From JBFLXN01 sp040755715 [NCBI: Candidatus Edwardsbacteria bacterium] (GTDB lineage Bacteria; Edwardsbacteria; AC1; JBFLXN01), in contig JBFLXN010000031.1 of NCBI GenBank assembly GCA_040755715.1, positions 1 through 21,992 of the forward strand: a stretch of 21,992 bases of DNA, in the 5' to 3' direction. Made by a program: the position numbers and the translations under genes. The notes under the pieces were generated by a model. The model saw nothing but the letters and a program-made list of their open reading frames with translations, ran no database searches and was not told the DNA's origin. Of this stretch, positions 7,122 through 15,740 are shown one piece after another; the first letter of the stretch is position 1; every line of letters starts with the position of its first letter.

Positions 7122-8599
7122 CCTTTTCTCCATTTTGCTATTCTCCCCTTGATTTCGTTCTGACCGAGCTTTAAGAGCTTCCTGAGGAAGTATCCGAAAT
7201 CTCTGAGTTCTATCCCTTTTGACCTAAACATGCATCTGGTCCGAAGTTTTGAACCTATTGTCTTTAGATGGGCTTGCTCTATTTCGCTCACCCCTGGAAG
7301 CTTCATAACAAAAGAGGTCTCAGAGAGCCAAGCGTCCCAGTGGTTAATGAGTCTTGGCTGGATCAAGCCAAATTTAGAGGCGGTCTCGTATAAGGGACTG
7401 CCGGGATAGGGGGTAGTGATAGACCAACCAAAGTAGTCCAAGAGTCTCTGGTCAGCCAGTCTTTGGGCGAAATTCAGAGTATTGCGGGTCATCGGCACAT
7501 CTTCAAATCTCAATTGTCCCTCTTCTTCCCAGACATTGAAGAGCATAAACAGACCGTGAATCTTGATGTCGTATTTCTTCAGGAGGCGACAGGCCTTGAT
7601 TACCTGGTCAAGTGTTATATTCTTCCGAATCCCTTTAAGGGTCTCCGGATTGCCGCTTTCTATTCCGAGATGGACATACCAGCAGCCGGATTTGGCCATT
7701 GACTTCACCAACTCCTCAGGAAGAGGAGAGGCTCTAAGCTGAGTCTTCCAAGTGATTTTCAGTCTCCGCTTCTTAATTTCCTCACAGATGGCTTTGGCCC
7801 GGTAAGGGTTAGCGTTAAATTCGTCGGCGTTGTCAAAAACCTCCTTCATTCCGAAATCTTTAATCAAATGTTCAATCTCCTCAGCTATATTCTGAGGCGA
7901 GCGCAATCTGACCCGGGGTGTAGAGAGCCTCCAGACCAAATTGGAACAGAAGGTGCATTCAAGGGGACATCCTCTGGACATAATCATATTGGTCTGAGGC
8001 CAGTTTTTAGATATATAGAAACCGCGATAATCCTCCATTTTTACCAAATCTCTGGCGGGAAATGGGATTGAATCAATATCAACAATGAACTTGCGGACTT
8101 CTGTCTTCTGAACCATTTCGTTCCTTCTAAAGGCTATCCCATCTATCTGTTCAAAGGGAATTTCGCCAATTCTTCCTCGGCTTTTCTCATAGGCCTCTAC
8201 CAATTCCCTCACTGTCTCCTCTCCTTCACCTATCACCACCACATCAGCTCTGGAGCGTTCAATTCCTTCTTCAGGCAAGGCCGTGGCGTGTGGACCACCG
8301 AGGAGAACCAGAGTCTCTGGAGATTCTGCCTTCACTCTATCCGCTAATATAAGAGCGCTCAAAGCTGTTGGCGTGTAATAGGATATTCCAAGTATGTCAG
8401 GTCCAAACTGCTTTATAGCCTTCCAGGTAGCATGATAGCCATAGCGCACTCCATCAAAGACCGAAATCTCTAAGTCAGGTCTCCTACTTCTTAAGTAAGC
8501 CGCAAGATAGAGTATCCCCAGAGGAGGTGATATTTTTTTCCCTAATTCTCCAAATTTTGGAGACACTTGTGGTGGGGCAAAGATAAATTGTATCTTCAT
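7118..8599 (-). CDS. B12-binding-type radical SAM protein
   Basis: The 493-residue product has an N-terminal Rossmann-like domain of the cobalamin-binding kind (about 1-140, with LGGPHATALPEE and VVIGEGEET) and a radical SAM core carrying the 4Fe-4S motif C211-PLE-C215-TF-C218. It is followed by HLGIESGN (about 310-317), typical of the Elp3/MiaB-like SAM barrel. The B12-ligand motif DxHxxG is not evident, as in many BchE-like relatives, so cobalamin use is uncertain. About 90 C-terminal residues are unassigned. Members perform methylation, ring formation or other C-H chemistry; the substrate here is unknown, but placement among glycosyltransferases and the coupled deacetylase suggests a sugar or lipid carrier. 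The ATG at 8599 starts the conserved Rossmann strand; no strong Shine-Dalgarno site is seen. The preceding gene stops at 8601, one base before this start. Confidence 0.92.
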   Translation of the reverse strand: MKIQFIFAPPQVSPKFGELGKKISPPLGILYLAAYLRSRRPDLEISVFDGVRYGYHATWKAIKQFGPDILGISYYTPTALSALILADRVKAESPETLVLLGGPHATALPEEGIERSRADVVVIGEGEETVRELVEAYEKSRGRIGEIPFEQIDGIAFRRNEMVQKTEVRKFIVDIDSIPFPARDLVKMEDYRGFYISKNWPQTNMIMSRGCPLECTFCSNLVWRLSTPRVRLRSPQNIAEEIEHLIKDFGMKEVFDNADEFNANPYRAKAICEEIKKRRLKITWKTQLRASPLPEELVKSMAKSGCWYVHLGIESGNPETLKGIRKNITLDQVIKACRLLKKYDIKIHGLFMLFNVWEEEGQLRFEDVPMTRNTLNFAQRLADQRLLDYFGWSITTPYPGSPLYETASKFGLIQPRLINHWDAWLSETSFVMKLPGVSEIEQAHLKTIGSKLRTRCMFRSKGIELRDFGYFLRKLLKLGQNEIKGRIAKWRKG

Positions 8600-8600
8600 A

Positions 8601-9821
8601 TTATAATGATGAGAGGGTTAGAATGTTTTGATAAACCTCAATCATTCTTTCAATGATTGGCTTCCAGTCATACTTCTGCATTACCAGTTCCCTAGCTTTC
8701 TCCCCCATTCTTCTTTGCCATTCTGGGTTTGATAGAAGGAAGATTGTCTTAGCCGCAAAATCACAGGCATCATCAGCCTTAAAATAATGTTCTCCTTCTA
8801 TTGCTTCTATTCCTTCAATTCCCACTGAAGTAGAGACCACGGCCTTAGCCGCTGCCATCGGCTCAAGAATCTTCATTTTCGTCCCACTACCTGTGCGCAG
8901 AGGCACCACTACGACATCGCATTTATTCAGATACTCTCTAAGATCTGGCACAAAGCCGGTGACGATTACCCTTTCATTTGCCCTTTTTCTCAAAGACGAT
9001 GGTGGTCTATTCCCGATTAGGTAGGTAAGAACCTCAGGAATTTTGGATTCTATCCTGGGCAATATTTCATCAAGTAACCACTCCGCCGCCTCAACATTAC
9101 CAAAAAAGGTAAATGTCCCGATAAAGGCAATAGTAGGGGGATGAGATGTTTGTCTCTTTACCTCTGCAGGTGTTTGAAAGTATTTGAAATCCACCCCATT
9201 GGGAATCACATATAGATTATTTCTGGCCCCCGCTTTTAGAAATAGTCTTTTGTCTTCTTCTGAAACTTCCATACAACCATCAAAAATGGAACTAACTTTC
9301 AGCTCATATCTTTTTAAGCGCGAGAGCTCACAATGTAGAGCCAGACGTAACAAGAGATTCTTTGTTGTCTTTAAAAAACGCTCTAAGATGACGAACTCTA
9401 CTCCCTGTTCGCCCAGAACCAAAGGAATATTTAACCTTTCCTTTTGTTTGAGCACAGGTTGAGCCATATGAAAATGTTCTACCTGGATGAGATCTGGTTT
9501 ATATCTCTTCGTCATCTCCTGAATTCTATTCTCCATTCTAACATCAAATCCATTTATCACTGCTATTAGTGGATAGTTAGAGAAAAGATATCTGAAAGCG
9601 TTTTTCACTGACCAGACGGGGCGCCGTGGCAACACCTCTACTTCCTCACAGAAATGTCTAAGCTCTTCAATCTGTCCCTCCTTAACCTCGGAGCGAACAT
9701 AACACAAAAGGATTATTTGATGTCTCTTCTCTGAAAGATTTCGGATTAGATTATAAATGCGGGCATGCCCTCCGGAAATCAAAGGATAAGGGATATATGG
9801 AGTAATAAAGAGAATCTTCAT
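8601..9821 (-). CDS. GT4 glycosyltransferase (group 1 family)
   Basis: A retaining GT4-type enzyme that should transfer a sugar from a nucleotide-sugar to a lipid-linked or oligosaccharide acceptor in the cytoplasm. The open frame extends back to 9899, but I place the start at ATG 9821 because MKILFITPYIPYP is the standard first strand of the fold and the start follows the methyltransferase stop by one base (TGAGATG). That gives 406 residues. Visible motifs: the SGGHAR acceptor-side loop (17-22), PNGVD (207-211), GTKMKILEPMAAAKAVV (about 313-329) holding the E-x7-type donor site, and YFKADDA near the end. The GTKMKILEPMAAAKAVVST stretch resembles sugar transferases tied to exosortase-type exopolysaccharide loci (TIGR03087-like), but no exosortase is present, so that label is only a resemblance. 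Confidence 0.92.
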   Translation of the reverse strand: MKILFITPYIPYPLISGGHARIYNLIRNLSEKRHQIILLCYVRSEVKEGQIEELRHFCEEVEVLPRRPVWSVKNAFRYLFSNYPLIAVINGFDVRMENRIQEMTKRYKPDLIQVEHFHMAQPVLKQKERLNIPLVLGEQGVEFVILERFLKTTKNLLLRLALHCELSRLKRYELKVSSIFDGCMEVSEEDKRLFLKAGARNNLYVIPNGVDFKYFQTPAEVKRQTSHPPTIAFIGTFTFFGNVEAAEWLLDEILPRIESKIPEVLTYLIGNRPPSSLRKRANERVIVTGFVPDLREYLNKCDVVVVPLRTGSGTKMKILEPMAAAKAVVSTSVGIEGIEAIEGEHYFKADDACDFAAKTIFLLSNPEWQRRMGEKARELVMQKYDWKPIIERMIEVYQNILTLSSL

Positions 9822-9822
9822 C

Positions 9823-10785
9823 TCAGGGTTTCTCCGCCACAACCAGCCAGAGAAAAGGGTAGTCCTTAACAACTGGAATCCCCTGGAGGATTCTATCAAT
9901 GGCGGTTAAAATGTCTACTTCCCACTGTCTAATGGTTAGTCTTTCTTTTTGTCTTGAGGGTAGAAGTCTGTAAATTGCCTCTGTGCTATGGTAGAGAAAT
10001 CCTGTCAGGTAATATTTTGGCTGTAAGACTTTTAGGGCAAGTCCTGTTTCTTTTAGAAGATATTTCATTCTATTTTTGCTGATTCCTCTATTCCTCTCAT
10101 CTCCTACTGACTGTTCTTCTCTCTGTCCTGCTCTCAGGTGCAGGAGTGAGGCTAAAGGCCGCAGAGATTGATAGAACCAGGCGTTCGGCTCGCCGGTCAA
10201 TAGGAGGACTCCCTTTGATTTGAGACAGCGAAATATTTCCTTCAACGCCGTCAGCGGTTCGGTTAGCTGATGTAAGGCGGCGCAGATATGGACGACATCA
10301 AAGAGTTCAGAACGAAATGGAATCCTCTCAGCATCTATGGTAGCAAACGCTGCCCTTTCGGCAAGACTGGCGCAATCATAGCGCTCTTTAGCCTTGCTCA
10401 CCGCCTTAAAAGCCAGATCACTCTCTACTACCCGGCATCCATGCTTGACCAGGTTGAGTCCATGAAGTCCTGTTCCACCACCCAGGGAAAGAACAAGGAA
10501 GTTTTGACTCAGAAATTGGTAGGGAAGAAGGTCAAGGTGCCTATCATAGAGCGAAGACCTATAGAAATTCCTCTGGAGGACGGAGAGGCTAGGAGACTCT
10601 GCCTGCCGGGAATAGAACAAGGCCTCAGCCTTCTTAAAATCAGATAATTTCTTAGGTAAAAGAATTGGGATTCCTGCCTCAATCGGAAATTGCTCCCGGC
10701 ATTTAAGACAGAGATAGTGCCTTCCCTCATTTCTCAAGCTTCCTTTACACTCCGGACAGATAACCCAATCATCTATTTCTAACAT
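9823..10785 (-). CDS. Zinc-ribbon class I SAM methyltransferase
   Basis: The 320-residue protein starts with a Trm112-like zinc ribbon (C10-PE-C13 and C26-LK-C29, then GIPILLP). A class I SAM-dependent methyltransferase follows: motif I LSLGGGTGLHG (about 99-109), the acidic D123 after motif I, IDAERIPF (about 150-157) and FDVVHICAALHQL (motif IV region). Zinc-ribbon methyltransferases of this kind are common in O-antigen and exopolysaccharide loci. An O-methylation of a sugar or terminal capping is likely (inference); a quinone or RNA substrate cannot be excluded. The ATG at 10785 overlaps the upstream stop by one base (TAATG) and has a strong Shine-Dalgarno site, GAGGTGAT, about 7 nt upstream. 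Translation is probably coupled to the preceding glycosyltransferase. Confidence 0.9.
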   Translation of the reverse strand: MLEIDDWVICPECKGSLRNEGRHYLCLKCREQFPIEAGIPILLPKKLSDFKKAEALFYSRQAESPSLSVLQRNFYRSSLYDRHLDLLPYQFLSQNFLVLSLGGGTGLHGLNLVKHGCRVVESDLAFKAVSKAKERYDCASLAERAAFATIDAERIPFRSELFDVVHICAALHQLTEPLTALKEIFRCLKSKGVLLLTGEPNAWFYQSLRPLASLLHLRAGQREEQSVGDERNRGISKNRMKYLLKETGLALKVLQPKYYLTGFLYHSTEAIYRLLPSRQKERLTIRQWEVDILTAIDRILQGIPVVKDYPFLWLVVAEKP

Positions 10786-11921
10786 TATTTTATCACCTCA
10801 TCAAAGACCTCTTCCATCCCTCGGAGGTGGCTCTCCAAGGAGAAGTTTCTCTGCACCCTTTCCTTTCCCTGTCTTCCCATTTTTTCTCTGAATTCTCTAT
10901 TTTTTAAGAGTGAAATTATTGCCTGAGCAAGTGCCTTTGCCTCTTTGGGCGGAACTAAAAGTCCGGTTTCTCCATCTACTACAATCTCCGGCGTGCCGCC
11001 AGTGTTAGTAGCTATTACTGGTTTCCCTAACTGCATCGCCTCTAAGGTTACCAGACCGAAGGGCTCACGAAGCGAAGGCAAGACAAATATATCAAAAGTG
11101 GAAAAAATTTGGCTTATATCCCGGTGAAAACCCAAAAACTGAATCCTGTCTTGGACTTTTAAATGCACTGATAGTTTCTTTAATCTTCTCTCATAACTTT
11201 CATTCCCTAAACTTGCATCGCCCAAGATGAGAAGCTTCACTTTCGGAGCGAAATCCAAGATTTCTCTCATTGCTTCAATCAGGTACTCAAGTCCTTTCTC
11301 CGGATGAATCCGTCCTGCCCAGCCTAAGACTAAATCTTCTGAATCTAACCCCAGGTCTCTTCTAATCTCATCTTTGTCCTCTTTTATCTTAAGAAACTCC
11401 TGAGCATTATAGACAACCCTCACCTTAGAAGCCTTTTTCCCAAAAATACCTGCCACCGCTTTAGAATTTACAATTATCCTATTCATTAATAGATACCCAG
11501 CAAATAGGAAGAGAGGCCGAAAGAGTCCGCTGGGGATGAAGTCGCGGACATGCCAGATGCTGGATCTTTTAGTCAATCTTGCGGCTATCCCTCCAATGAT
11601 TGCTGTCTTCAGTGAATTGGCATAAACCAGTTTTATCCCTTTCTCTTTGAGCAAAACAGTTATCTTAAGAACTGTGGCCAAGAATTTCCAAGTTCCACTT
11701 AAAATGCTCAGAGGATTTACTGTTCGTTTAATCTTTTCAAATTCCAGCCTCTCGCAGGAAACTCCTCTCATCTCCAATTCGCTAATGAGAGGCCCGTTAC
11801 CCGGGCAGAGGGTTAACGGAAGATACTTCTGGTGATTGATATTTTTTAGCAAGAGAAGGAGACTCTTTTGAGCCCCACCAATTTTACTTACATGGTCTAG
11901 ACAGAGTATTCTATGAGACAT
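10785..11921 (-). CDS. GT4 glycosyltransferase (group 1 family)
   Basis: A 378-residue GT4 enzyme. Motifs: the N-terminal HVSKIGGAQKSL loop (about 10-21), VVYNAQEF (169-176), GWAGRIHPEKG (200-210) that starts the donor domain, and EPFGLVTLEAM (286-296) with the E-x7-E pair. The open frame continues upstream to 12011, but those 30 extra residues are encoded by an AT-rich dispersed repeat and do not fit the family. The GT fold begins at MSHRILCLDHV, so I start at ATG 11921. No strong Shine-Dalgarno site precedes it. It ends in a TAATG overlap with the zinc-ribbon methyltransferase. Probably it adds one sugar to the growing repeat unit; donor and linkage cannot be read from sequence. Confidence 0.92.
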   Translation of the reverse strand: MSHRILCLDHVSKIGGAQKSLLLLLKNINHQKYLPLTLCPGNGPLISELEMRGVSCERLEFEKIKRTVNPLSILSGTWKFLATVLKITVLLKEKGIKLVYANSLKTAIIGGIAARLTKRSSIWHVRDFIPSGLFRPLFLFAGYLLMNRIIVNSKAVAGIFGKKASKVRVVYNAQEFLKIKEDKDEIRRDLGLDSEDLVLGWAGRIHPEKGLEYLIEAMREILDFAPKVKLLILGDASLGNESYERRLKKLSVHLKVQDRIQFLGFHRDISQIFSTFDIFVLPSLREPFGLVTLEAMQLGKPVIATNTGGTPEIVVDGETGLLVPPKEAKALAQAIISLLKNREFREKMGRQGKERVQRNFSLESHLRGMEEVFDEVIK

Positions 11922-11974
11922 CGTCAATATCAAAATCAGGCTGTTCTTAAAAATACTTTCTGCCACAGAGAACA

Positions 11975-12050
11975 CAACTTCATTGCAAAATGTAAAATTA
12001 ACAATTAGCATTTCAAATTGATAATTGCTAATTTTGCATTGAATTTTCTG
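11975..12050. repeat. AT-rich dispersed repeat, copy 1
   Basis: The gap between asnB and the glycosyltransferase contains AT-rich sequence with CAATTAGCATTTCAAA (12002-12017) and AATTGCTAATTTTGCA (12023-12038). The first is the exact reverse complement of 21441-21456 and the second matches 21452-21467 exactly, so this is a second copy of the same element with rearranged parts. It also makes a false upstream extension of the glycosyltransferase reading frame. Confidence 0.7.
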
Positions 12051-12092
12051 ATGTCTATAGTCTTATGTCTCTGAATTGCAGGTTTCTACGGT

Positions 12093-13961
12093 TTATAGAT
12101 ACAGGCGTCGCCAGATTTCAAAATTTAACAGTGCCCAGAGCTGAAAACACCAGTTTCGGATTCCACTTTGATGCTCGTTCAGCATCTTCTCAATATAGGA
12201 TAGATTGAAATAATCGCTCTGCCGTGTGTTTTCAGCCAAGAGAACACTTCGGACATAGTCACTCAGGTCCCTGCGTAGCCACTCTGCAATCGGAACATCA
12301 AAGGCATGTTTCTCTCTTTCCATAATTTCGGGAGGAAGAACCTCTTTCATTGACTGCCGCAGAATATATTTAGAGGTCTTCCCCTTGTATTTTAGAGAGA
12401 AGGGGATAGAAGTGCTGAGTTCCACCAATTGATGGTCCAGAAAGGGAACTCTTGCTTCTAGAGAATGAGCCATAGAAACTTTGTCCATTTTAATTAAAAG
12501 GTCGTCAGCCAGCCAGAACTTGGTATCCAGATAAAGTAATCGTTCAATTAAATCATGGCCTTCAGAGTTTTGGGCAAAAGATTGAATTATCTTCTCAGGA
12601 TAAAGACCGTCACGAACAAATTGATACATCTCAGGGCTATAGAGAGCCTCTCTTTCACTTTTGGTAAACAAGGCCATATTTTCCAGGTAAGCAATAGATG
12701 GAGCTGGCTCGGTCAAAAATTTCCAGGTGCGGTGGTGATAAAAATCCATATTAAAAATATCGGCCAGTTTGGGAAATCCCTTCCCGATGCGTGACAACCA
12801 GCTCAAAATTCCCTCTCTTTTTTGTGCCCAGTAGTAGCGGCGATAACCACCAAATCTTTCATCAGCGCCTTCACCAGTAAGCACTACTTTTACCTGTTGA
12901 GCGGCGAGTTGTGAGAGAAAATATCCCGGGATGGCTGCTGGGTCGGCGATTGGTTCTTCCAGAGCTTCAATGATAGATGATAGAGAGCTTTTGAGGGTTT
13001 CGGGCTTAACAATCACTTCATAGTTTTCCAGTCCCCAGTAATCGGCTACTATTTTAGCATACTTTAACTCTGAATAATCCGGCTCATCGCTAAATCCCAC
13101 TGAAAAAGTCTTGGGCTTAACTCCGGCTTCTACCATAGCTCCGACCACAATGGAAGAATCTATTCCCCCAGAAAGAAAAGCGGCTACTGGGACATCGCTC
13201 ATCAGATGGCTAGTAATGGTTTTTTTTAGTTTTGTCTTCAATTCTTCCCTCGCCTCTGACTCAGAGAAAGTTTTTCCATATGATAGAGGTATGTCCCAAT
13301 ATTGGCGCTCTTTGAAACTGTCTGGTTCTACGAGCAAGAGATGGCCCGGCTCCAACTTTTTGACGCCTTCTAAGATAGTGTCCGGAGCCAACACATACCG
13401 CAATGAGAAGAAATCGTTGAGAGCTCTCAAATTCAACTTGCGGCTGATGCCAGAGTCGCACAGCAAGCCAGCTAATGAAGAGGCAAAGGAAATATGTTTG
13501 AAATCAGGATAGTAATAGAGTGGTTTGATTCCCAAACGGTCTCTGGCTAATAGTAACAGTCTTTTATTAGAATCCCACAGAGCAAAGGCGAACATCCCCT
13601 GAAGCTTTTCCAAAAGATTCATTCCACAATCTTGGTATAGGTGTAAGACTACCTCAGCATCGCTTTGAGTTTTGAACTTATGCCCTCTGGTCATCAATTC
13701 CCGCTGGAGCACCGGATAGTTATAGATTTCTCCGTTAAGCACCAGCCAGATCTTTCCCGTTTCATCGCAAAGCGGTTGATGTCCACCGGTCAAGTCCACA
13801 ATAGACAGCCGCCTGAAACCCAGCCCCAGTGGTCCCTCATAATAAGCTCCCTCATCATCAGGACCCCTAACCTTCATAGCTTCTGTCATCGCTTGAATCA
13901 GTTCTTCATTGACTGGTTTATCCAATTGCCGATAATTATATACTCCGCAGATGCCACACAT
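12093..13961 (-). CDS. asnB: Asparagine synthase-type glutamine amidotransferase
   Basis: Class B asparagine synthetases take ammonia from glutamine and form an amide on an acyl-AMP intermediate. The enzyme needs a free N-terminal cysteine, so the start is ATG 13961, giving MCGICG (C2 as nucleophile) and 622 residues; the frame's further-upstream ATG at 13997 would bury it. The glutaminase domain (about 1-200) shows RLSIVDL (about 50), NGEIYN (76-81) and SDAE (100-103). The synthase domain carries the ATP PP-loop SGGIDSS (264-270) and the later GEGADERFGGY. Similar enzymes occur in O-antigen and exopolysaccharide loci, where they are thought to amidate sugar acids or to serve as locus-linked amidotransferases. 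Plain asparagine synthesis is the alternative. It follows repeat DNA and a transposase on the same strand. Confidence 0.92.
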   Translation of the reverse strand: MCGICGVYNYRQLDKPVNEELIQAMTEAMKVRGPDDEGAYYEGPLGLGFRRLSIVDLTGGHQPLCDETGKIWLVLNGEIYNYPVLQRELMTRGHKFKTQSDAEVVLHLYQDCGMNLLEKLQGMFAFALWDSNKRLLLLARDRLGIKPLYYYPDFKHISFASSLAGLLCDSGISRKLNLRALNDFFSLRYVLAPDTILEGVKKLEPGHLLLVEPDSFKERQYWDIPLSYGKTFSESEAREELKTKLKKTITSHLMSDVPVAAFLSGGIDSSIVVGAMVEAGVKPKTFSVGFSDEPDYSELKYAKIVADYWGLENYEVIVKPETLKSSLSSIIEALEEPIADPAAIPGYFLSQLAAQQVKVVLTGEGADERFGGYRRYYWAQKREGILSWLSRIGKGFPKLADIFNMDFYHHRTWKFLTEPAPSIAYLENMALFTKSEREALYSPEMYQFVRDGLYPEKIIQSFAQNSEGHDLIERLLYLDTKFWLADDLLIKMDKVSMAHSLEARVPFLDHQLVELSTSIPFSLKYKGKTSKYILRQSMKEVLPPEIMEREKHAFDVPIAEWLRRDLSDYVRSVLLAENTRQSDYFNLSYIEKMLNEHQSGIRNWCFQLWALLNFEIWRRLYL

Positions 13962-14012
13962 AATTTCCGAGCAACATTTTTTCAAATCTACAAACAAAAC
14001 TACAAACAGACC

Positions 14013-14122
14013 GCCTCTACGAGGCTAAATCATCTCTACAATGCCTATATTTATTTGCTCCGTAGGAGCAAACTGTTTGTAGAGCAAATAAAATAACCCA
14101 TAACATAAAGCTCCGTAGGAGC
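14013..14122. repeat. Cluster of three REP-like palindromes
   Basis: Three short hairpins are spaced along about 110 nt: GCCTC-TAC-GAGGC (14013-14025), TTTGCTCC-GTA-GGAGCAAA (14054-14072, 8-bp stem) and GCTCC-GTA-GGAGC (14110-14122). They are joined by spacers with TACAAAC / GTTTGTAG in both orientations (13989-14008 and 14073-14082). The cluster lies just downstream of a RAYT/IS200-type transposase, the arrangement expected of a REP/BIME-like element. The asnB frame extends back into this repeat through a spurious upstream ATG. Confidence 0.75.
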
Positions 14123-14142
14123 GACCTGCTGAATTATTCAAT

Positions 14143-14595
14143 TCATGCAAACAAATATTTTTCATCGTATTCAATTTCAAATTTTTTCAGAAAGTCAATG
14201 TATTCTTCTCTGAAAGTTCTTTTACGGTGATGTTCTTCCTGGTTCAAAATGTATTTAATCACATCATCAATCTGGCTTCTGGAATAGGAGAATGCACCAA
14301 AACCTTCCTGCCAATTGAATTTACCTTGTATCCACTTGTTATCGTTAATGAAGTTTGATGAACCCGCTTTTATGTCTCTTGCCAAATCAGAAATAGCAAT
14401 AGATGGTTTTAATCCAACAAGCAAATGCGTATGGTCAGGCATGCAAAATATTGACAACATTTTTTGTTCACGGTTTTGAACAATACCCGTGATGTATTTA
14501 TGCAACTCTTCCCTATGTTGTCTCGGGACAAGGTTTTGTCTGCCTTTTACAGCAAATACAATTTGAATATAGATTTGAAAATAGGTGTTTGGCAT
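14143..14595 (-). CDS. Y1 (HUH) transposase, IS200/RAYT-like
   Basis: A 150-residue single-strand transposase of the Y1_Tnp family. It nicks and joins single-stranded DNA at hairpin ends. The HUH motif is H55-T-H57 within MPDHTHLLVGL, and Y104 in FSYSRSQ is the likely nucleophile, followed by the helix DDVIKYILNQEEHH that helps bind metal. The full family length is present with no frameshift, so it may be active. It starts only 4 nt after the stop of the upstream glycosyltransferase, leaving no room for a left IS end there, while REP-like palindromes lie just beyond its stop. That fits a domesticated RAYT rather than a whole IS200 element, but no boundaries or target duplication can be proved. 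Confidence 0.9.
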   Translation of the reverse strand: MPNTYFQIYIQIVFAVKGRQNLVPRQHREELHKYITGIVQNREQKMLSIFCMPDHTHLLVGLKPSIAISDLARDIKAGSSNFINDNKWIQGKFNWQEGFGAFSYSRSQIDDVIKYILNQEEHHRKRTFREEYIDFLKKFEIEYDEKYLFA

Positions 14596-14599
14596 ATTT

Positions 14600-15712
14600 T
14601 TATTCTATCTTTTTATAAACTTTTAGAGTCTTCTCTGCTGTTTTTTCCCAGGTAAATTTTTGTGCCTGCTTTTCTCCAGCTTTTATCAACTTAGCCCTCA
14701 ACTCCTGTTCAAATAAAACTTTTTTTACTCCTTCAGCAATTCCTTCTGGTTTTTCCGGCTCAACATAAAATGCGGCCTCCGAAGCCACCTCAGGAATTGA
14801 GCCTCTCCGGGAAGTCACCACTGGCGTTCCGCAAGCCATGGCCTCCAAAATTGGCAACCCAAATCCTTCAAACAAAGAGGGCATCAACAAAAGGTCAGCC
14901 TGACCATAAATCTCCGGGAGTTTCTCCCTTTCTACATACCCCAAATACTCAATTTGCTTCTTTAAACCCACTGAATTTATATAAACCTGTTGCTCTGGTG
15001 TGTAAGGCTTTCCTACTTTTAATAATCTCACCTTATCTCCCATGCTCTCTACCAGTTTTCTAAAAGCCTTCAGAATGTTAAATACATTCTTATAGGCTTC
15101 CTGAGTTACTCCAACCTGTAGGATAATTTTTTCCTCACTCTTTTTGAAGGTGGGTCTAATAGATTTTTCATACTTTAGAAAGATTTCCTCAACCCCCAAA
15201 GGTATGACTGATATTTTTGAATCTTCTATTTTCAAAATGTCCCTCAGGCATCTCTTGGTAAATTCAGAGATGGATATTATATAAGTGGCTTGGAGAAGGG
15301 ACGAAATAGTATATTTAAAAACCATCACTTGCAACCATCCTCCCAAAGTCGCCCGGTAGTCAGGCAGCAAAAGGGGCATCAAATCATGACAGGTAATCAC
15401 TGTTCTTCTCGCCGGTAGCGTTGTTATTAGATGGGCGTATGAATGGTCTAATATATGATAAACATCAGCCACAGGAATATTTAGCTCCCGAGGAGAGCGT
15501 ATGAATCTATTCCAGTATGTTCTGACTGCTCTAACCCCTCGCCAATCATCAATTTTTAGTGTCTTTGAGGCAGACCACTGATGAACTTTAACCTCAACTC
15601 CTGATTGCTGTCTCAAATTCCGAGCTAGGGCTTTGCCATAGACTTCCATGCTGTAGAATTTTTCGGCTGGAGAAGCTCCAATCAAGTAGACTGAACACTG
15701 CTTATTTTTCAT
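14600..15712 (-). CDS. GT4 glycosyltransferase (group 1 family)
   Basis: A 370-residue GT4 enzyme for surface-polysaccharide assembly. The N-domain reads VYLIGASPAEKFYSMEVYGKAL; the CHDLMPLL segment (108-115) is typical of mannosyl/rhamnosyl-type GT4 enzymes. SVIPLGVEEIF leads into the C-domain, where MPSLFEGFGLPILEAMACG carries the E-x7-E motif (E282 and E290). The ATG at 15712 precedes the first strand; only a weak Shine-Dalgarno-like GTGAAAG is visible. Between it and the previous gene lie 209 nt of dispersed repeats, so it may have its own promoter, though I see none clearly. The transposase follows its stop by 4 nt. Donor sugar unknown. Confidence 0.93.
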   Translation of the reverse strand: MKNKQCSVYLIGASPAEKFYSMEVYGKALARNLRQQSGVEVKVHQWSASKTLKIDDWRGVRAVRTYWNRFIRSPRELNIPVADVYHILDHSYAHLITTLPARRTVITCHDLMPLLLPDYRATLGGWLQVMVFKYTISSLLQATYIISISEFTKRCLRDILKIEDSKISVIPLGVEEIFLKYEKSIRPTFKKSEEKIILQVGVTQEAYKNVFNILKAFRKLVESMGDKVRLLKVGKPYTPEQQVYINSVGLKKQIEYLGYVEREKLPEIYGQADLLLMPSLFEGFGLPILEAMACGTPVVTSRRGSIPEVASEAAFYVEPEKPEGIAEGVKKVLFEQELRAKLIKAGEKQAQKFTWEKTAEKTLKVYKKIE

Positions 15713-15740
15713 GGTTAACTTTCACTTACCGAGATAAGCC

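Noticed and set aside
13962-13997. Longer start for the amidotransferase
   Set aside because: The upstream ATG would place 12 repeat-derived residues ahead of the catalytic N-terminal cysteine, which would have to be exposed for activity.
14013-14122. Complete IS200/IS605 element with left and right ends
   Set aside because: The transposase start is only 4 nt from the upstream gene's stop, leaving no left end; no tnpB or target duplication is visible.
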